Source of the DNA: an endosymbiont of Lamellibrachia barhami
GTDB lineage: Bacteria > Pseudomonadota > Gammaproteobacteria > Chromatiales > Chromatiaceae
Assembly: GCF_011947365.2 (NCBI RefSeq)
Contig: NZ_JAAVSH020000001.1
Location: forward strand, 3,381,382 to 3,445,381
DNA length: 64,000 bases
Direction of reading: 5' to 3'
The notes beneath the pieces were generated by a model. The model did not search any database, was not told the origin of the DNA, and saw only the letters and a list, made by a program, of their open reading frames with translations. Below are positions 17,248 through 25,924 of this stretch, one piece after another. The stretch's first letter is position 1. Every line of letters starts with the position of its first letter. Both the position numbers and the translations under genes were made by a program.

Positions 17248-20058
17248 ATGAAAGAGATGCATATCAATAAAAAGCGATTTCTCAAAATGACGCTGATGGC
17301 GTCTGTTGCAGTGGCGATAGTATTGAGTGGTTGTAGCGGAAAGGACGATGAACTTGCCTATCTGGAGAGCGCGCGGTCTCATACGGAAGGGAAGCAGTAC
17401 CAAAAGGCTGTTATTGAGTTGAAAAATGCTCTACAGATCAATCCAGACAACGGTGATGCAAGACTGCAGTTGGCAAAAGTTTATCTTAAGGTCAGGGATG
17501 GTGCGTCGGCAGAGAAAGAGTTGATTCGGGCAAAACAACTGGGCATACAGGAGAAAGACCTCTACCTGATAAAGGGAGAGGCTTTGCTACAGCAGCGGCT
17601 CTATGATCGGATCCTCGATGAAATAAAAGAAGAGGGGATTCAAGCTGCGGACCTGAGTGAAGTACAGATCTTGCGTGCCCAGGCGTTTGCCGGGAATAAC
17701 AAGAAAGAGAAGGCATTGGACTTATACCATGCTGTTCTTGCACGAGAGGGCGCCTATGCGAAGGCTTACTCAGGGATAGGACGAATCTACCTTGTTGAAA
17801 AGGATTATGAAAAAGCTATAGAAGCAAGTGACGAAGCACTTCAAGTTGAAAAGAACAATGTCGATGCATGGACCATCAAAGGATTAGCGTATTTCAAGCT
17901 GCAAAAATTCCCTCTTGCGGAAGAGAGCTTTGAAAGTGCACTGGCTGGACTTGAACAGGAAATATTTTCTCAGCGTAAGTTTGTACTGCGTATTTCTTTG
18001 ATTCAGACGTTGCTGGCACAGAAGAAGATTGATAAAGCTTCTGCAAATATCGAAATTATCAGGAAAATCATACCTGAAAATCCCTTTGTCTCCTATTTGT
18101 CAGCACTGCGCTACTTTATGGCGGGAAAATATGATCTGGCTGAAATAGATCTACATCACGTAATCAAAGTAATGCCGGGCCATGTGCCTACTCATCTGCT
18201 CCTGGGTTCAGTGCATTTTGCCAGGCGAAACTATGAACAGGCGAATGACTTCCTTACAAGGTATGTCAATGAAGTACCGACACACATTCAGGCGAGGAAG
18301 TTGTTGGGTGAGACACGTTTACGCTTGAACAGGCCCGGTGATGCGGTCGAAATTCTAGCTCCCATCGTTAATGACGATACCAAGGATGTAGAACTTTTGA
18401 CCATGATTGGCAATGCTGCGAGTCAGTCAGGACAGGATGCATTAGGTACCCACTATCTGAGAAAAGCTGCGTCAGTCAGACCTGAAAGTACTGGCATCAG
18501 AGAAGAACTTGCAAAAGCCTATTTGAGGAAAGGTGCGATTGATCAGGCCATTGAAGAGCTGGAGGGGCTTTCTGACACTAATTCGTCTGATAGTAACCGC
18601 CTTCTACTTATTTACGCTTATTTGAGAAAACAGGAGTTTTCACAGGCAGTAAAACTGACGGATGAACTGCTGTCAGCTAATCCTGAAAGCCCGATGCTGA
18701 TGACGCTAAAAGGCGGAATTCAGACTATGAGTGGAGAGAGGGCCAATGCACGTACGCTGTTTAGAAATGCCTTGAAGATCAAGAAAGACTATCTGCCCGC
18801 TCTGTTTGCGCTTTCAAAACTTGATTTGGAGGATGGAAAGTTAACTGAATCGGACGACAGACTGAATCAGATTCTTGCATTGGACCCTAATAACGTGAAT
18901 GCGATGCTTGGACTTTCACAAATTTCCGAGCGTAGACAGGATAGGAAGCAAGCACTCTCCTGGATCGAGCAGGCTAGGAAGGCAAATGCTTCAGCCTTGG
19001 TCCCAAGGTTTGTTTTGGCCAGATATTACCTGAAAACGGGTAAAACCGATGAGGCATTGGAAGTGTTGAAGGAGGTTGAGGCGATAAAGCCAACCGACGT
19101 GACTTTCCTTCTATTGATGGGAAATGCGGAGATGCAGATAGGACGTTTCAGCAAGGCGATTGATTATTTTGAAAGATATGTTCGTCAACAGCCTCAGTCG
19201 ATTGCAGGCTACATCGCACTCGCCACCGCAGAGTCGAAACATGGTCGACTTTCCAGTGCAAAACGCACGCTGAAAAAAGCGCTGGAAATCAACCCAAACC
19301 ATTTACGTACAACAATTCTGTTTATCTCTATTGAAACGAAAGAGAAAAATTATCCTGAGGCCGAACGACTGGCGATGATGGTCAAGGAGAATAAAAAAAC
19401 GGAGCAGTGGGGTTATGTTCTCTTGAGTGATGTCTACGTTCAATCGAGAAATTACGCAAAAGCTCAGGTGCTATTGAATGAGGGGCTGGCAAAATATCAA
19501 TCGTTTACACTGTCGGATAAGCTTTCCAAGGCATACTATCTTGATGGTAAAAAAGATAAGTCAGTGGAAGTTATGGCGAAATGGGTGAAGAATAATCCTG
19601 ACGACTTGAAGGGGACTTTGGCACTTGCATCCACCTACCAGAAAATGGACAGGATTGATGAGGCGGTTAAACTTTACCAGAGTGTTCTTGACAACAATTC
19701 CGGGAATGTAATCGCACTAAATAACATGGCGCTGATACTTTTTGAAAACAACCAGGAACTGGCGATTTCTTACGCGGAAAGGGCGTATAAAAAAGCGCGC
19801 ACGAGTACTGCCATCGCTGATACTTATGGTTGGATGCTGGTTCAAAGCGGTGATATGGAGAGAGGTTCTGAGATTTTGAGCAGAGTGGCAGTTTCATCGG
19901 ATGATCCCAACGTCTTGTATCACTATGCAGTAACTCTGCATAGAAAGGGGCTGAAAGAGCAGGCGAAAAGGGCGCTTGCCCATGCCTTTGAGAGCGACAG
20001 GGAGTTTGAGGATATGGAAGGAGTAATGGCTCTCAGAAAAGAATTGAATAAACGGTAG
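17248..20058 (+). CDS. prsT: XrtA/PEP-CTERM system TPR-repeat lipoprotein PrsT
   Basis: A 936-residue protein made almost wholly of tetratricopeptide repeats, as in PrsT of exosortase A loci. The N terminus has a signal peptide with lipobox (AVAIVLSGCSGKDD), so the protein is probably anchored in a membrane on the periplasmic side. Repeats start at LESARSHTEGKQYQKAVIEL and continue to the C terminus (for example AEIDLHHVIKVMPGHVPTHL and EAVKLYQSVLDNNSGNVIAL). ATG codons at 17248 and 17257 are both possible. It follows xrtA by 97 nt. Family proteins are thought to scaffold polysaccharide or PEP-CTERM export; the precise role is unknown. Confidence 0.93.
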   Translation: MKEMHINKKRFLKMTLMASVAVAIVLSGCSGKDDELAYLESARSHTEGKQYQKAVIELKNALQINPDNGDARLQLAKVYLKVRDGASAEKELIRAKQLGIQEKDLYLIKGEALLQQRLYDRILDEIKEEGIQAADLSEVQILRAQAFAGNNKKEKALDLYHAVLAREGAYAKAYSGIGRIYLVEKDYEKAIEASDEALQVEKNNVDAWTIKGLAYFKLQKFPLAEESFESALAGLEQEIFSQRKFVLRISLIQTLLAQKKIDKASANIEIIRKIIPENPFVSYLSALRYFMAGKYDLAEIDLHHVIKVMPGHVPTHLLLGSVHFARRNYEQANDFLTRYVNEVPTHIQARKLLGETRLRLNRPGDAVEILAPIVNDDTKDVELLTMIGNAASQSGQDALGTHYLRKAASVRPESTGIREELAKAYLRKGAIDQAIEELEGLSDTNSSDSNRLLLIYAYLRKQEFSQAVKLTDELLSANPESPMLMTLKGGIQTMSGERANARTLFRNALKIKKDYLPALFALSKLDLEDGKLTESDDRLNQILALDPNNVNAMLGLSQISERRQDRKQALSWIEQARKANASALVPRFVLARYYLKTGKTDEALEVLKEVEAIKPTDVTFLLLMGNAEMQIGRFSKAIDYFERYVRQQPQSIAGYIALATAESKHGRLSSAKRTLKKALEINPNHLRTTILFISIETKEKNYPEAERLAMMVKENKKTEQWGYVLLSDVYVQSRNYAKAQVLLNEGLAKYQSFTLSDKLSKAYYLDGKKDKSVEVMAKWVKNNPDDLKGTLALASTYQKMDRIDEAVKLYQSVLDNNSGNVIALNNMALILFENNQELAISYAERAYKKARTSTAIADTYGWMLVQSGDMERGSEILSRVAVSSDDPNVLYHYAVTLHRKGLKEQAKRALAHAFESDREFEDMEGVMALRKELNKR

Positions 20059-20095
20059 TATGACTGCACACGCATTGAATAATCTGGAGATAGAA

Positions 20096-20746
20096 ATGCA
20101 AGTATATTTTCCAACATTTTTCCGCAAGACATGTTTTTTTGCTCTGATGTTCCTGGTTACTTTAGGAACGGGTTGTTCAAGCCCATCAATGAAAATGAAG
20201 TCCATCGAAGTTGCTGGCTCGGCGGTGCAAACAGCCGCGACTCCGGTCTATCTGATTGGGCCAGGGGATGCGCTCAGTGTTTTTGTTTGGGGTAATCCGG
20301 AGCTATCAGCGGATGTTATTGTTCGACCCGATGGCTATATCTCAACGCCTCTTGTAGAGGATGTCCAGGCATCGGGAAAAGCTCCGACAGACTTGGCCCG
20401 TGAAATGGAAGCGGAATTATCCAAGCTCATAAAAAGCCCTAAAGTCACCGTCAGTCTTACAACAACTGTCGGACAGTACTCAGAACAGATAAGGGTTGTT
20501 GGACAGGCTTCCACGCCTCGCGCACTCCCTTATCGGGAAAATATGACTTTGCTGGATGTCATTATTGCGGTGGGTGGTTTGACAGAATTCGCTGCTGGCA
20601 ACAAATCGATTATCGTTCGCAATGTCGGTGGAAAAACAGAGCAGTACCGGGTTCGCCTTGATGACCTGATCAGAGATGGCGACATCTCCGCAAATGTTAA
20701 GGTGGTTCCAGGGGACGTTTTGATTATTCCTGAAACTTGGTTCTGA
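20096..20746 (+). CDS. Wza/EpsE-like polysaccharide export lipoprotein
   Basis: This is an outer-membrane auxiliary export protein of about 216 residues. The signal peptide ends in a lipobox (VTLGTGCSSPS). It is followed by the polysaccharide-export (Poly_export) domain: YLIGPGDALSVFVWGNPELS, VIVRPDGYISTPLVEDVQAS and GKAPTDLAREMEAELSKLIK. A SLBB-type segment comes next (IRVVGQASTPRALPYRENMT, LLDVIIAVGGLTEF, VVPGDVLIIPETWF). The start at 20096 is selected because GGAGA precedes it at normal spacing; the longer frame would overlap the end of prsT. The small size matches the exosortase-associated Wza-like group. Confidence 0.92.
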   Translation: MQVYFPTFFRKTCFFALMFLVTLGTGCSSPSMKMKSIEVAGSAVQTAATPVYLIGPGDALSVFVWGNPELSADVIVRPDGYISTPLVEDVQASGKAPTDLAREMEAELSKLIKSPKVTVSLTTTVGQYSEQIRVVGQASTPRALPYRENMTLLDVIIAVGGLTEFAAGNKSIIVRNVGGKTEQYRVRLDDLIRDGDISANVKVVPGDVLIIPETWF

Positions 20747-20822
20747 CATGTTCCACTTCGTGGTTTTGTGGCATGTCAGTCGAAGTCCACTGGTTAGGTA
20801 CAACATTTTCAGCGTTTATAAT
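20745..20822 (+). promoter_or_regulatory. Hairpin and -10-like element between the export gene and the tyrosine kinase gene
   Basis: Directly at the stop codon, GACATG (20745-20750) pairs with CATGTC (20772-20777), with an inner CCAC/GTGG. No long U-tract follows. Downstream, a perfect TATAAT lies at 20817-20822, 37 bp before the kinase start, but the -35 region is weak. An internal promoter for the last two genes is plausible but not proven. Confidence 0.4.
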
Positions 20823-20858
20823 GATCGGCTGGATGATGCAGAGTGACTGAGGTACGTA

Positions 20859-21833
20859 ATGGTAAGTAGTATCGAAAAAGCGATAGATCGGCTGAACAAG
20901 GAGCGATCTCGCGATCAGAGTGGCGGGACGGAGCAGATTGCTGCTGCAGATGAGGCGTTGGTTGAGTCTGATAACGTCGATGCTGAATCCAAATCAATAA
21001 CCGGAGAGAAAACTGAGGACGGCAAGGGTGTAGTGGCTGTCAATCAGGATGTGTCTACCGCTAATCCGATTGATTCTGATGCTATTGTTGCTGCACATGA
21101 ATTACCTGAAAAAGAGATCTGTGAAATCGATTTCGAAACCTTGGGTAAGGCAGGTTATTTGGTACCTAATAGCGATCAACAGAGGCTGTCCGAGGAATAT
21201 CGCATAATCAAACGGCCCCTGTTGATGAATGCTTTTGGTAAGGGCGCCGCACCAGTTGAGCGCGGTAACTTGGTTCTGGTTACAAGCTCTTTTCCTGGCG
21301 AAGGTAAAACCTACACGGCGATTAATCTTGGCGTCAGTATTGCCACTGAACTTGACTCCACTATCCTGCTCGTTGATGGCGATGTCCTAAAGTCATCTCT
21401 CAGCAAGTTACTGGGAATGGAAGATAAGCCGGGATTGATTGACGTCCTGGAAGACCCGACTATGGATCTTGGCGACGTGATTCAGAGTACACAAGTGCCA
21501 AAACTGAAAATTCTCCCTGCCGGAAGACGACATCAGAACTCTACTGAGCTGTTAGCCAGCGAAAGCATGGAGAAGATTTTGACAGAACTGGCTGAAAGGT
21601 ACCCTGATCGTATCGTTTTATTTGATGCTCCCCCTATGCTGGCAACAACTGAAGCTGGTGTTCTTACTTATCGAATGGGACAGATAGTGATGGTTGTCGA
21701 AGCGGGCAAGACGCCTGTTGATGCTGTTAACGAATCGATTGCACAGCTTGATCCAAACAAAGTGATTGGTCTTGTTTTGAACAAAAGCAGAGTGAAGTCC
21801 GGCCATAAGTATTACGGTAGTTACTATGGTTGA
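20859..21833 (+). CDS. XrtA-associated bacterial tyrosine autokinase
   Basis: This is a cytoplasmic BY-kinase of the CpsD/CapB type with 324 residues. The Walker A motif is SSFPGEGKTYTAINL, the A' motif LLVDGDV and the Walker B region RIVLFDAPPM. The C-terminal tyrosine cluster KYYGSYYG is the usual autophosphorylation site. The first 100 residues form an acidic, low-complexity linker before the RLSEEYRIIKRPL segment. BY-kinases need a membrane activator domain (Wzz/GNVR). None is fused here and no separate one is encoded nearby, so the partner must be elsewhere or missing. The 3' end overlaps the open frame of the next gene, whose likely start is 41 nt downstream. Confidence 0.93.
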   Translation: MVSSIEKAIDRLNKERSRDQSGGTEQIAAADEALVESDNVDAESKSITGEKTEDGKGVVAVNQDVSTANPIDSDAIVAAHELPEKEICEIDFETLGKAGYLVPNSDQQRLSEEYRIIKRPLLMNAFGKGAAPVERGNLVLVTSSFPGEGKTYTAINLGVSIATELDSTILLVDGDVLKSSLSKLLGMEDKPGLIDVLEDPTMDLGDVIQSTQVPKLKILPAGRRHQNSTELLASESMEKILTELAERYPDRIVLFDAPPMLATTEAGVLTYRMGQIVMVVEAGKTPVDAVNESIAQLDPNKVIGLVLNKSRVKSGHKYYGSYYG

Positions 21834-21873
21834 ATCTGTTTTTTTGAAAGAAATAATCTATGGAAGAGGGAAA

Positions 21874-23268
21874 ATGTCTATTAATCGGATATTCGTTTTT
21901 TCTCTGTTTTGTTTAATATATTCCAATGCCTTGGCGGTATCTTGGCATATTGAGCCTGTTGCCACTCTAAAGGGTTCATATACGGATAATGTAACGCTTG
22001 AGAGTGATGATCTGGCGGAAAACGACTTTATTACGGAAATATTGCCGGGAATTCATATTTTAGCTGATGGAAACAGATTGGATCTTGATCTCGACTATCG
22101 TCTGCAGCACATCCGATATTATGATCATAGCGAGTCGAATAAAACCCAACATGCGTTAGGGTTGAGAGCAGATCTTACAGTTGTTGAAGATCTGTTTTTT
22201 GTTGAAGCGACTTCAGATTTTACGCAAGTGCCGATTTTTTCATCCGGTGTCCGCGACCCGGAAAATATTGCGATTACTGACGATGTCACTGATATTTTCA
22301 CGAACTCGATTTCACCTTACCTGGTACATCAGTTTGGCAGTTTTGCTGCGGGCCGCCTGATGTACACCATACGGCGTGTCAATTATAAGGATTCGACAAC
22401 CAGCGATGTTGATCACAGGGTTATCAATGCAGGGCTGGGTAGTGGTACAGGATTTACAAAACTCAGATGGAATTTGACCTATAGTGACAGAGATGCCGAA
22501 CCAGAGATTGGAACGACCACAAGATTCAAGATTGCAATGGCTGACTTGAGATATCCGCTCTACAAAAGGATGTTTGCTATTGCCAAGTTGGGCTATGAAA
22601 AAAACACCTATAGTTTGTCTGATGCCAGTACCAAGACTGAGGGTGAAGTCTGGGGGCTAGGTTTGGGGTGGGCGCCGACAACGAGAACCAGTATGGAAGC
22701 TGTTTTCGGTAGGCGGTATTTTGGTAATACTGCAAATGTAGTCCTTACTCATGAAGGGTCTCTGTTTACTGTTTCTGCTTTGTATGACGAGGATTTTACT
22801 ACTGGGTCATTTGTTGATGCGGGAACCCCGACATTCGATGAGAATGGGAGACCTATCTATGGGATAGATCGTCCGTCTATTTCAACCGAAGTTTATCTCA
22901 ACAAACGAATGTCTGCCGACCTTGTTTATTCTTTACGCAAATCAGAAATCACGTTTACACTATTCGATACAAAGCGTGAATATCAAGTGACGGGTGCAGT
23001 TGATCATATTTATGGCGGGGATGTTGTCTGGGATTGGACATTAAGTTCTAGAACTACTGCCACATTTGGTGCTTTTTGGCATCAGACTGCACCATTTGAA
23101 GAGGCACCAAGAATTGATGATTTTTATGGTGGCGTGCGACTTGAGCGCCGTCTATCTCAGAATTTGACGGGTGGTGCAGACTACTCCTTTTTAAAACGTG
23201 ATACTGCGACTGATGGAGGAAGCTACCGTAGAAACAGGGTAGGTGCTTATATCACGTTAGCGTTTTGA
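21874..23268 (+). CDS. PEP-CTERM system-associated outer-membrane beta-barrel protein (TIGR03016-like)
   Basis: This secreted protein of about 464 residues has a short signal peptide (FVFSLFCLIYSNALA) and a body of alternating amphipathic strands with many aromatic residues, ending in a Phe (RRNRVGAYITLAF), typical of outer-membrane barrels. The N-terminal VATLKGSYTDNVTLESDD matches the start of barrel proteins regularly found in XrtA loci. The start at 21874 has a strong ribosome site (GAGGG, 6 nt upstream). It is likely to be the outer-membrane component for export of polysaccharide, but no direct functional evidence exists in the sequence. Confidence 0.85.
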   Translation: MSINRIFVFSLFCLIYSNALAVSWHIEPVATLKGSYTDNVTLESDDLAENDFITEILPGIHILADGNRLDLDLDYRLQHIRYYDHSESNKTQHALGLRADLTVVEDLFFVEATSDFTQVPIFSSGVRDPENIAITDDVTDIFTNSISPYLVHQFGSFAAGRLMYTIRRVNYKDSTTSDVDHRVINAGLGSGTGFTKLRWNLTYSDRDAEPEIGTTTRFKIAMADLRYPLYKRMFAIAKLGYEKNTYSLSDASTKTEGEVWGLGLGWAPTTRTSMEAVFGRRYFGNTANVVLTHEGSLFTVSALYDEDFTTGSFVDAGTPTFDENGRPIYGIDRPSISTEVYLNKRMSADLVYSLRKSEITFTLFDTKREYQVTGAVDHIYGGDVVWDWTLSSRTTATFGAFWHQTAPFEEAPRIDDFYGGVRLERRLSQNLTGGADYSFLKRDTATDGGSYRRNRVGAYITLAF

Positions 23269-23471
23269 TGAAGTCGGAAAATCGCCCAACAGAACCTACT
23301 GAAAAAGCATGCATCGCTTTCTCTCGCCCAAGCCGGGTTTCCTGAAGTTTTGTTGATCTCACAAGGGTTTCGCTCGTAGGGCTGTTCCCATAAAGCCATT
23401 CAACAGTATTTGAGGCGGGGACAAAACCGTAGAAACACTATTGCCTCAGCAGAGCAAACGGGAGTATTTTT

Positions 23472-23759
23472 GTGCGTTTTCTAAAACTGCTTTTTTTCAT
23501 CTTTGCGATGATGGTGGGTGCAGCTTTTACGGTGCTCAATGCAGAGCCGGTACTTTTTAACTACTATTTTGGCAGTCGTGAATTGCCGCTTTCAGTAATC
23601 TTGATGGGCGCGCTTGGTTTAGGTATTTTTCTTGGAATCCTGTCAGGGTTGAATACCATGTTAGGCCTGAAGCGAAAAAACTCCATTTTGCGGAGACGTT
23701 CTCGTCTGGTGGATGAGGAGGTAAAAAATCTCCGGTCTCTCCCGCTTAAGGACCAATAG
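23472..23759 (+). CDS. lapA: Lipopolysaccharide assembly protein A (DUF1049)
   Basis: A 95-residue inner-membrane protein with two helices (FLKLLFFIFAMMVGAAFTVL and SVILMGALGLGIFLGIL) and a basic, coiled cytoplasmic tail (LKRKNSILRRRSRLVDEEVK). LapA works with LapB to regulate LpxC turnover and so the balance of lipopolysaccharide synthesis in gammaproteobacteria. The GTG start has GGGAG about 8 nt upstream. It is 2 nt before lapB. In many relatives ihfB lies upstream; here the XrtA cluster takes that place. Confidence 0.93.
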   Translation: MRFLKLLFFIFAMMVGAAFTVLNAEPVLFNYYFGSRELPLSVILMGALGLGIFLGILSGLNTMLGLKRKNSILRRRSRLVDEEVKNLRSLPLKDQ

Positions 23760-23761
23760 GT

Positions 23762-24940
23762 ATGCTTGAGCTTTTGCTCTTGCTGCTACCGGTTGCGGCT
23801 GCTTCAGGTTGGTTTGCTGCTCGACGGAGCGAGTCTGGCCGGGATAAAACCAGTAGCCAGGAGGTCTTTCCCGCCTATTTTAAAGGATTGAATTTTCTAC
23901 TGAATGAGCAGCCGGACAAGGCTATTGATGTCTTTGTTAAACTTCTGGAAGTGGATAGTGATACGGTAGAAACGCATTTGGCATTAGGCAATCTGTTTCG
24001 CCGTCGGGGAGAGGTGGAACGGGCAATACGCATCCACCAAAACCTGATCGCACGACCCACCCTTACAAGAGAGCAGAGAGCCCAGGCTTTGCTGGAACTT
24101 GGCCAGGACTATATGCGAGCAGGGCTGTTCGATAGGGCTGAGAATCTTTTCGTAGAGTTGACTGAAATAAAGCTTCATAGTGAACAGGCGCTCTCCAATC
24201 TTCTGGTGATTTACCAGCAGGAAAAAGAGTGGGGTCGATGTTTAGAGGTGGCGCAGCAGTTGCAAGCGAGTGATGGCCACTCGCTTCAGCCTATAATTGC
24301 TCACTTTTACTGCGAACAAGCTCAGCTGCTGATAAAAAAAGGCAATACTGTTTCTGCCATAGCAATGCTGAAGAAGGCTCAGTCGGCAGACAGTGGATGC
24401 ATCAGGTCGACTATCCTGTTGGGGGAGATTGAGAAGTCAAAGGATGATTGCCGATCGGCCCTCAAAATATACAAAATGGTGGAAGTACAGGATCCCGCCT
24501 ATCTGACTGAAATCGTGCCCTCTTTGATTGAATGTTATGGAAAGATTGGCGATAGAGCTGCACTGAAGGATTATTTGAAACAATTATACAGCAGACATCG
24601 CGATACCGCTGTAATGCTGGCGTTGACAGATATTATTACCGCCGAAGAGGATGTTTCATCAGCGGTTGATTTTGTCCTGCAACACCTAAAAACGCTTCCT
24701 GATCTTAAAGGACTTGACCGGCTGGTCACTCTAAACTTGCAGAATAGTGGCAGCAACCCACGAGAGAGCATGGAAACACTCAATAAGGCGGTTGCGTCGA
24801 TGCTGGCCCGCCAACCCTCGTATCAGTGTGAGCAGTGCGGGTTTTCTGCAAAAACCCTGCATTGGCAGTGTCCCAGCTGCAACAACTGGAGTAGCATGAA
24901 ACCGATTCGCGGATTGGGCTGTGGGTCCAGAGAAAAATAG
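23762..24940 (+). CDS. lapB: Lipopolysaccharide assembly protein B
   Basis: LapB (YciM) guides LpxC degradation by FtsH. The 392-residue protein has an N-terminal membrane anchor (MLELLLLLLPVAAASGWFAA) and about nine TPR units (starting YFKGLNFLLNEQPDKAIDVF). A rubredoxin-like C-terminal metal site has two CxxC pairs (YQCEQCGFSAKTLHWQCPSC). All four metal ligands are present. It sits 2 nt behind lapA and 47 nt before pyrF, the conserved lapA-lapB-pyrF arrangement. Confidence 0.96.
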   Translation: MLELLLLLLPVAAASGWFAARRSESGRDKTSSQEVFPAYFKGLNFLLNEQPDKAIDVFVKLLEVDSDTVETHLALGNLFRRRGEVERAIRIHQNLIARPTLTREQRAQALLELGQDYMRAGLFDRAENLFVELTEIKLHSEQALSNLLVIYQQEKEWGRCLEVAQQLQASDGHSLQPIIAHFYCEQAQLLIKKGNTVSAIAMLKKAQSADSGCIRSTILLGEIEKSKDDCRSALKIYKMVEVQDPAYLTEIVPSLIECYGKIGDRAALKDYLKQLYSRHRDTAVMLALTDIITAEEDVSSAVDFVLQHLKTLPDLKGLDRLVTLNLQNSGSNPRESMETLNKAVASMLARQPSYQCEQCGFSAKTLHWQCPSCNNWSSMKPIRGLGCGSREK

Positions 24941-24987
24941 GTGGCTGGTAGCTTATTCAACATCAATTTCATGAGGCCGTAGGACAG

Positions 24988-25704
24988 ATGAGTGACAATA
25001 CTTCTCGGGTTATCGTTGCCCTGGATTTTCCTGGTGAAACGTCTGCACTGGAACTGGTCGAAAAACTTGATCCTTGTATGTGCAGGCTGAAGGTGGGCAA
25101 AGAGATGTTCACTCGTTTGGGTCCCTCTTTTGTCGAACAACTGAGTGGTAAGGGATTCGATATCTTTCTCGATCTTAAATTCCATGACATTCCAAATACT
25201 GTTGCGGCTGCCTGCAGTGCAGCAGCAGACCTCGGTGTTTGGATGATGAATGTTCATGCGTCAGGGGGGCGTCGCATGATGGAAGCAGCGGCGGAAAGGT
25301 TGGCAGTTCGCTCAGAAAGGCCACTCTTGGTGGCCGTGACAATTCTGACGAGTCTGTCAAAAGAGGATATTGCTGAAGTTGGCTATCATGGTGAACCCGC
25401 TGAAAATGTCCTGCGCCTGGCGGATCTCTCCCTCTCATCCGGAATGGATGGGGTTGTCTGCTCTCCCCGGGAAGCCTCCGATATCCGAGGCAGGGTTGGG
25501 AACGATTTTCTGCTGGTTACGCCCGGTGTGAGACCGTTGGACGCAACGGCTGATGATCAGCGCCGGGTGATGACGCCTGCAGATGCGATCAATGCAGGAT
25601 CAAGTTATCTTGTCGTTGGGCGCCCGATAACGGCCGCGGCTAATCCGTTGCAGGCACTGCATGCGATAAATAACGAGATTTTGTCTGTCTTGAAAGCCGG
25701 ATAA
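24988..25704 (+). CDS. pyrF: Orotidine 5'-phosphate decarboxylase
   Basis: PyrF converts OMP to UMP in pyrimidine synthesis. The 238-residue protein shows the family I motifs: [11 protein letters not shown] at the N terminus, the catalytic DxKxxD signature in [16 protein letters not shown], and the phosphate-binding end ([24 protein letters not shown]). All active-site residues expected from the signature are present. Confidence 0.97.
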   Translation: MSDNTSRVIVALDFPGETSALELVEKLDPCMCRLKVGKEMFTRLGPSFVEQLSGKGFDIFLDLKFHDIPNTVAAACSAAADLGVWMMNVHASGGRRMMEAAAERLAVRSERPLLVAVTILTSLSKEDIAEVGYHGEPAENVLRLADLSLSSGMDGVVCSPREASDIRGRVGNDFLLVTPGVRPLDATADDQRRVMTPADAINAGSSYLVVGRPITAAANPLQALHAINNEILSVLKAG

Positions 25705-25741
25705 ATTGTTAGCCAGGTTTTGCTTGAAACCCATTTGGAAT

Positions 25742-25881
25742 CATACTAAGGAGAGCGTTGGATAGCCGACATCCCCAAATGAGGGACGCCGAATATATAT
25801 CCCTGTAGGCTTGACGGCGGCGTCTATGCCGCCGACACCCTCTTTTGTGTATGTCGCCTATCCTATGAACTATTTAGTATG
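25742..25881. repeat. 140-bp nested inverted repeat between pyrF and galU
   Basis: Three nested palindromic arms are visible. The outer arm is CATACTAA (25742-25749) with TTAGTATG (25874-25881). The middle arm is GGATAGCCGACAT (25760-25772) with ATGTCGCCTATCC (25851-25863), which pair with one mismatch. The inner arm is CGGCGGC with GCCGCCG (25815-25834). TGGAAT occurs just left of the element and again a few bases right of it. The organisation suggests a MITE-like or REP-like mobile element, or a structured leader of galU. No reading frame or U-tract explains it. Confidence 0.7.
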
Positions 25882-25924
25882 GCTACTGGAATTGTATTGT
25901 TATGACGAGTGACAAGGGAAGAAG

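Noticed and set aside
20769-20786. Sigma-54 promoter-like TGGCATG-N4 sequence before the tyrosine kinase gene
   Set aside because: The -12 element would read TCGA instead of TTGC, losing the essential GC, so it is not supported.
12186-23268. PEP-CTERM substrate protein within the exosortase cluster
   Set aside because: No frame ends in a PEP motif followed by a hydrophobic helix and basic tail.
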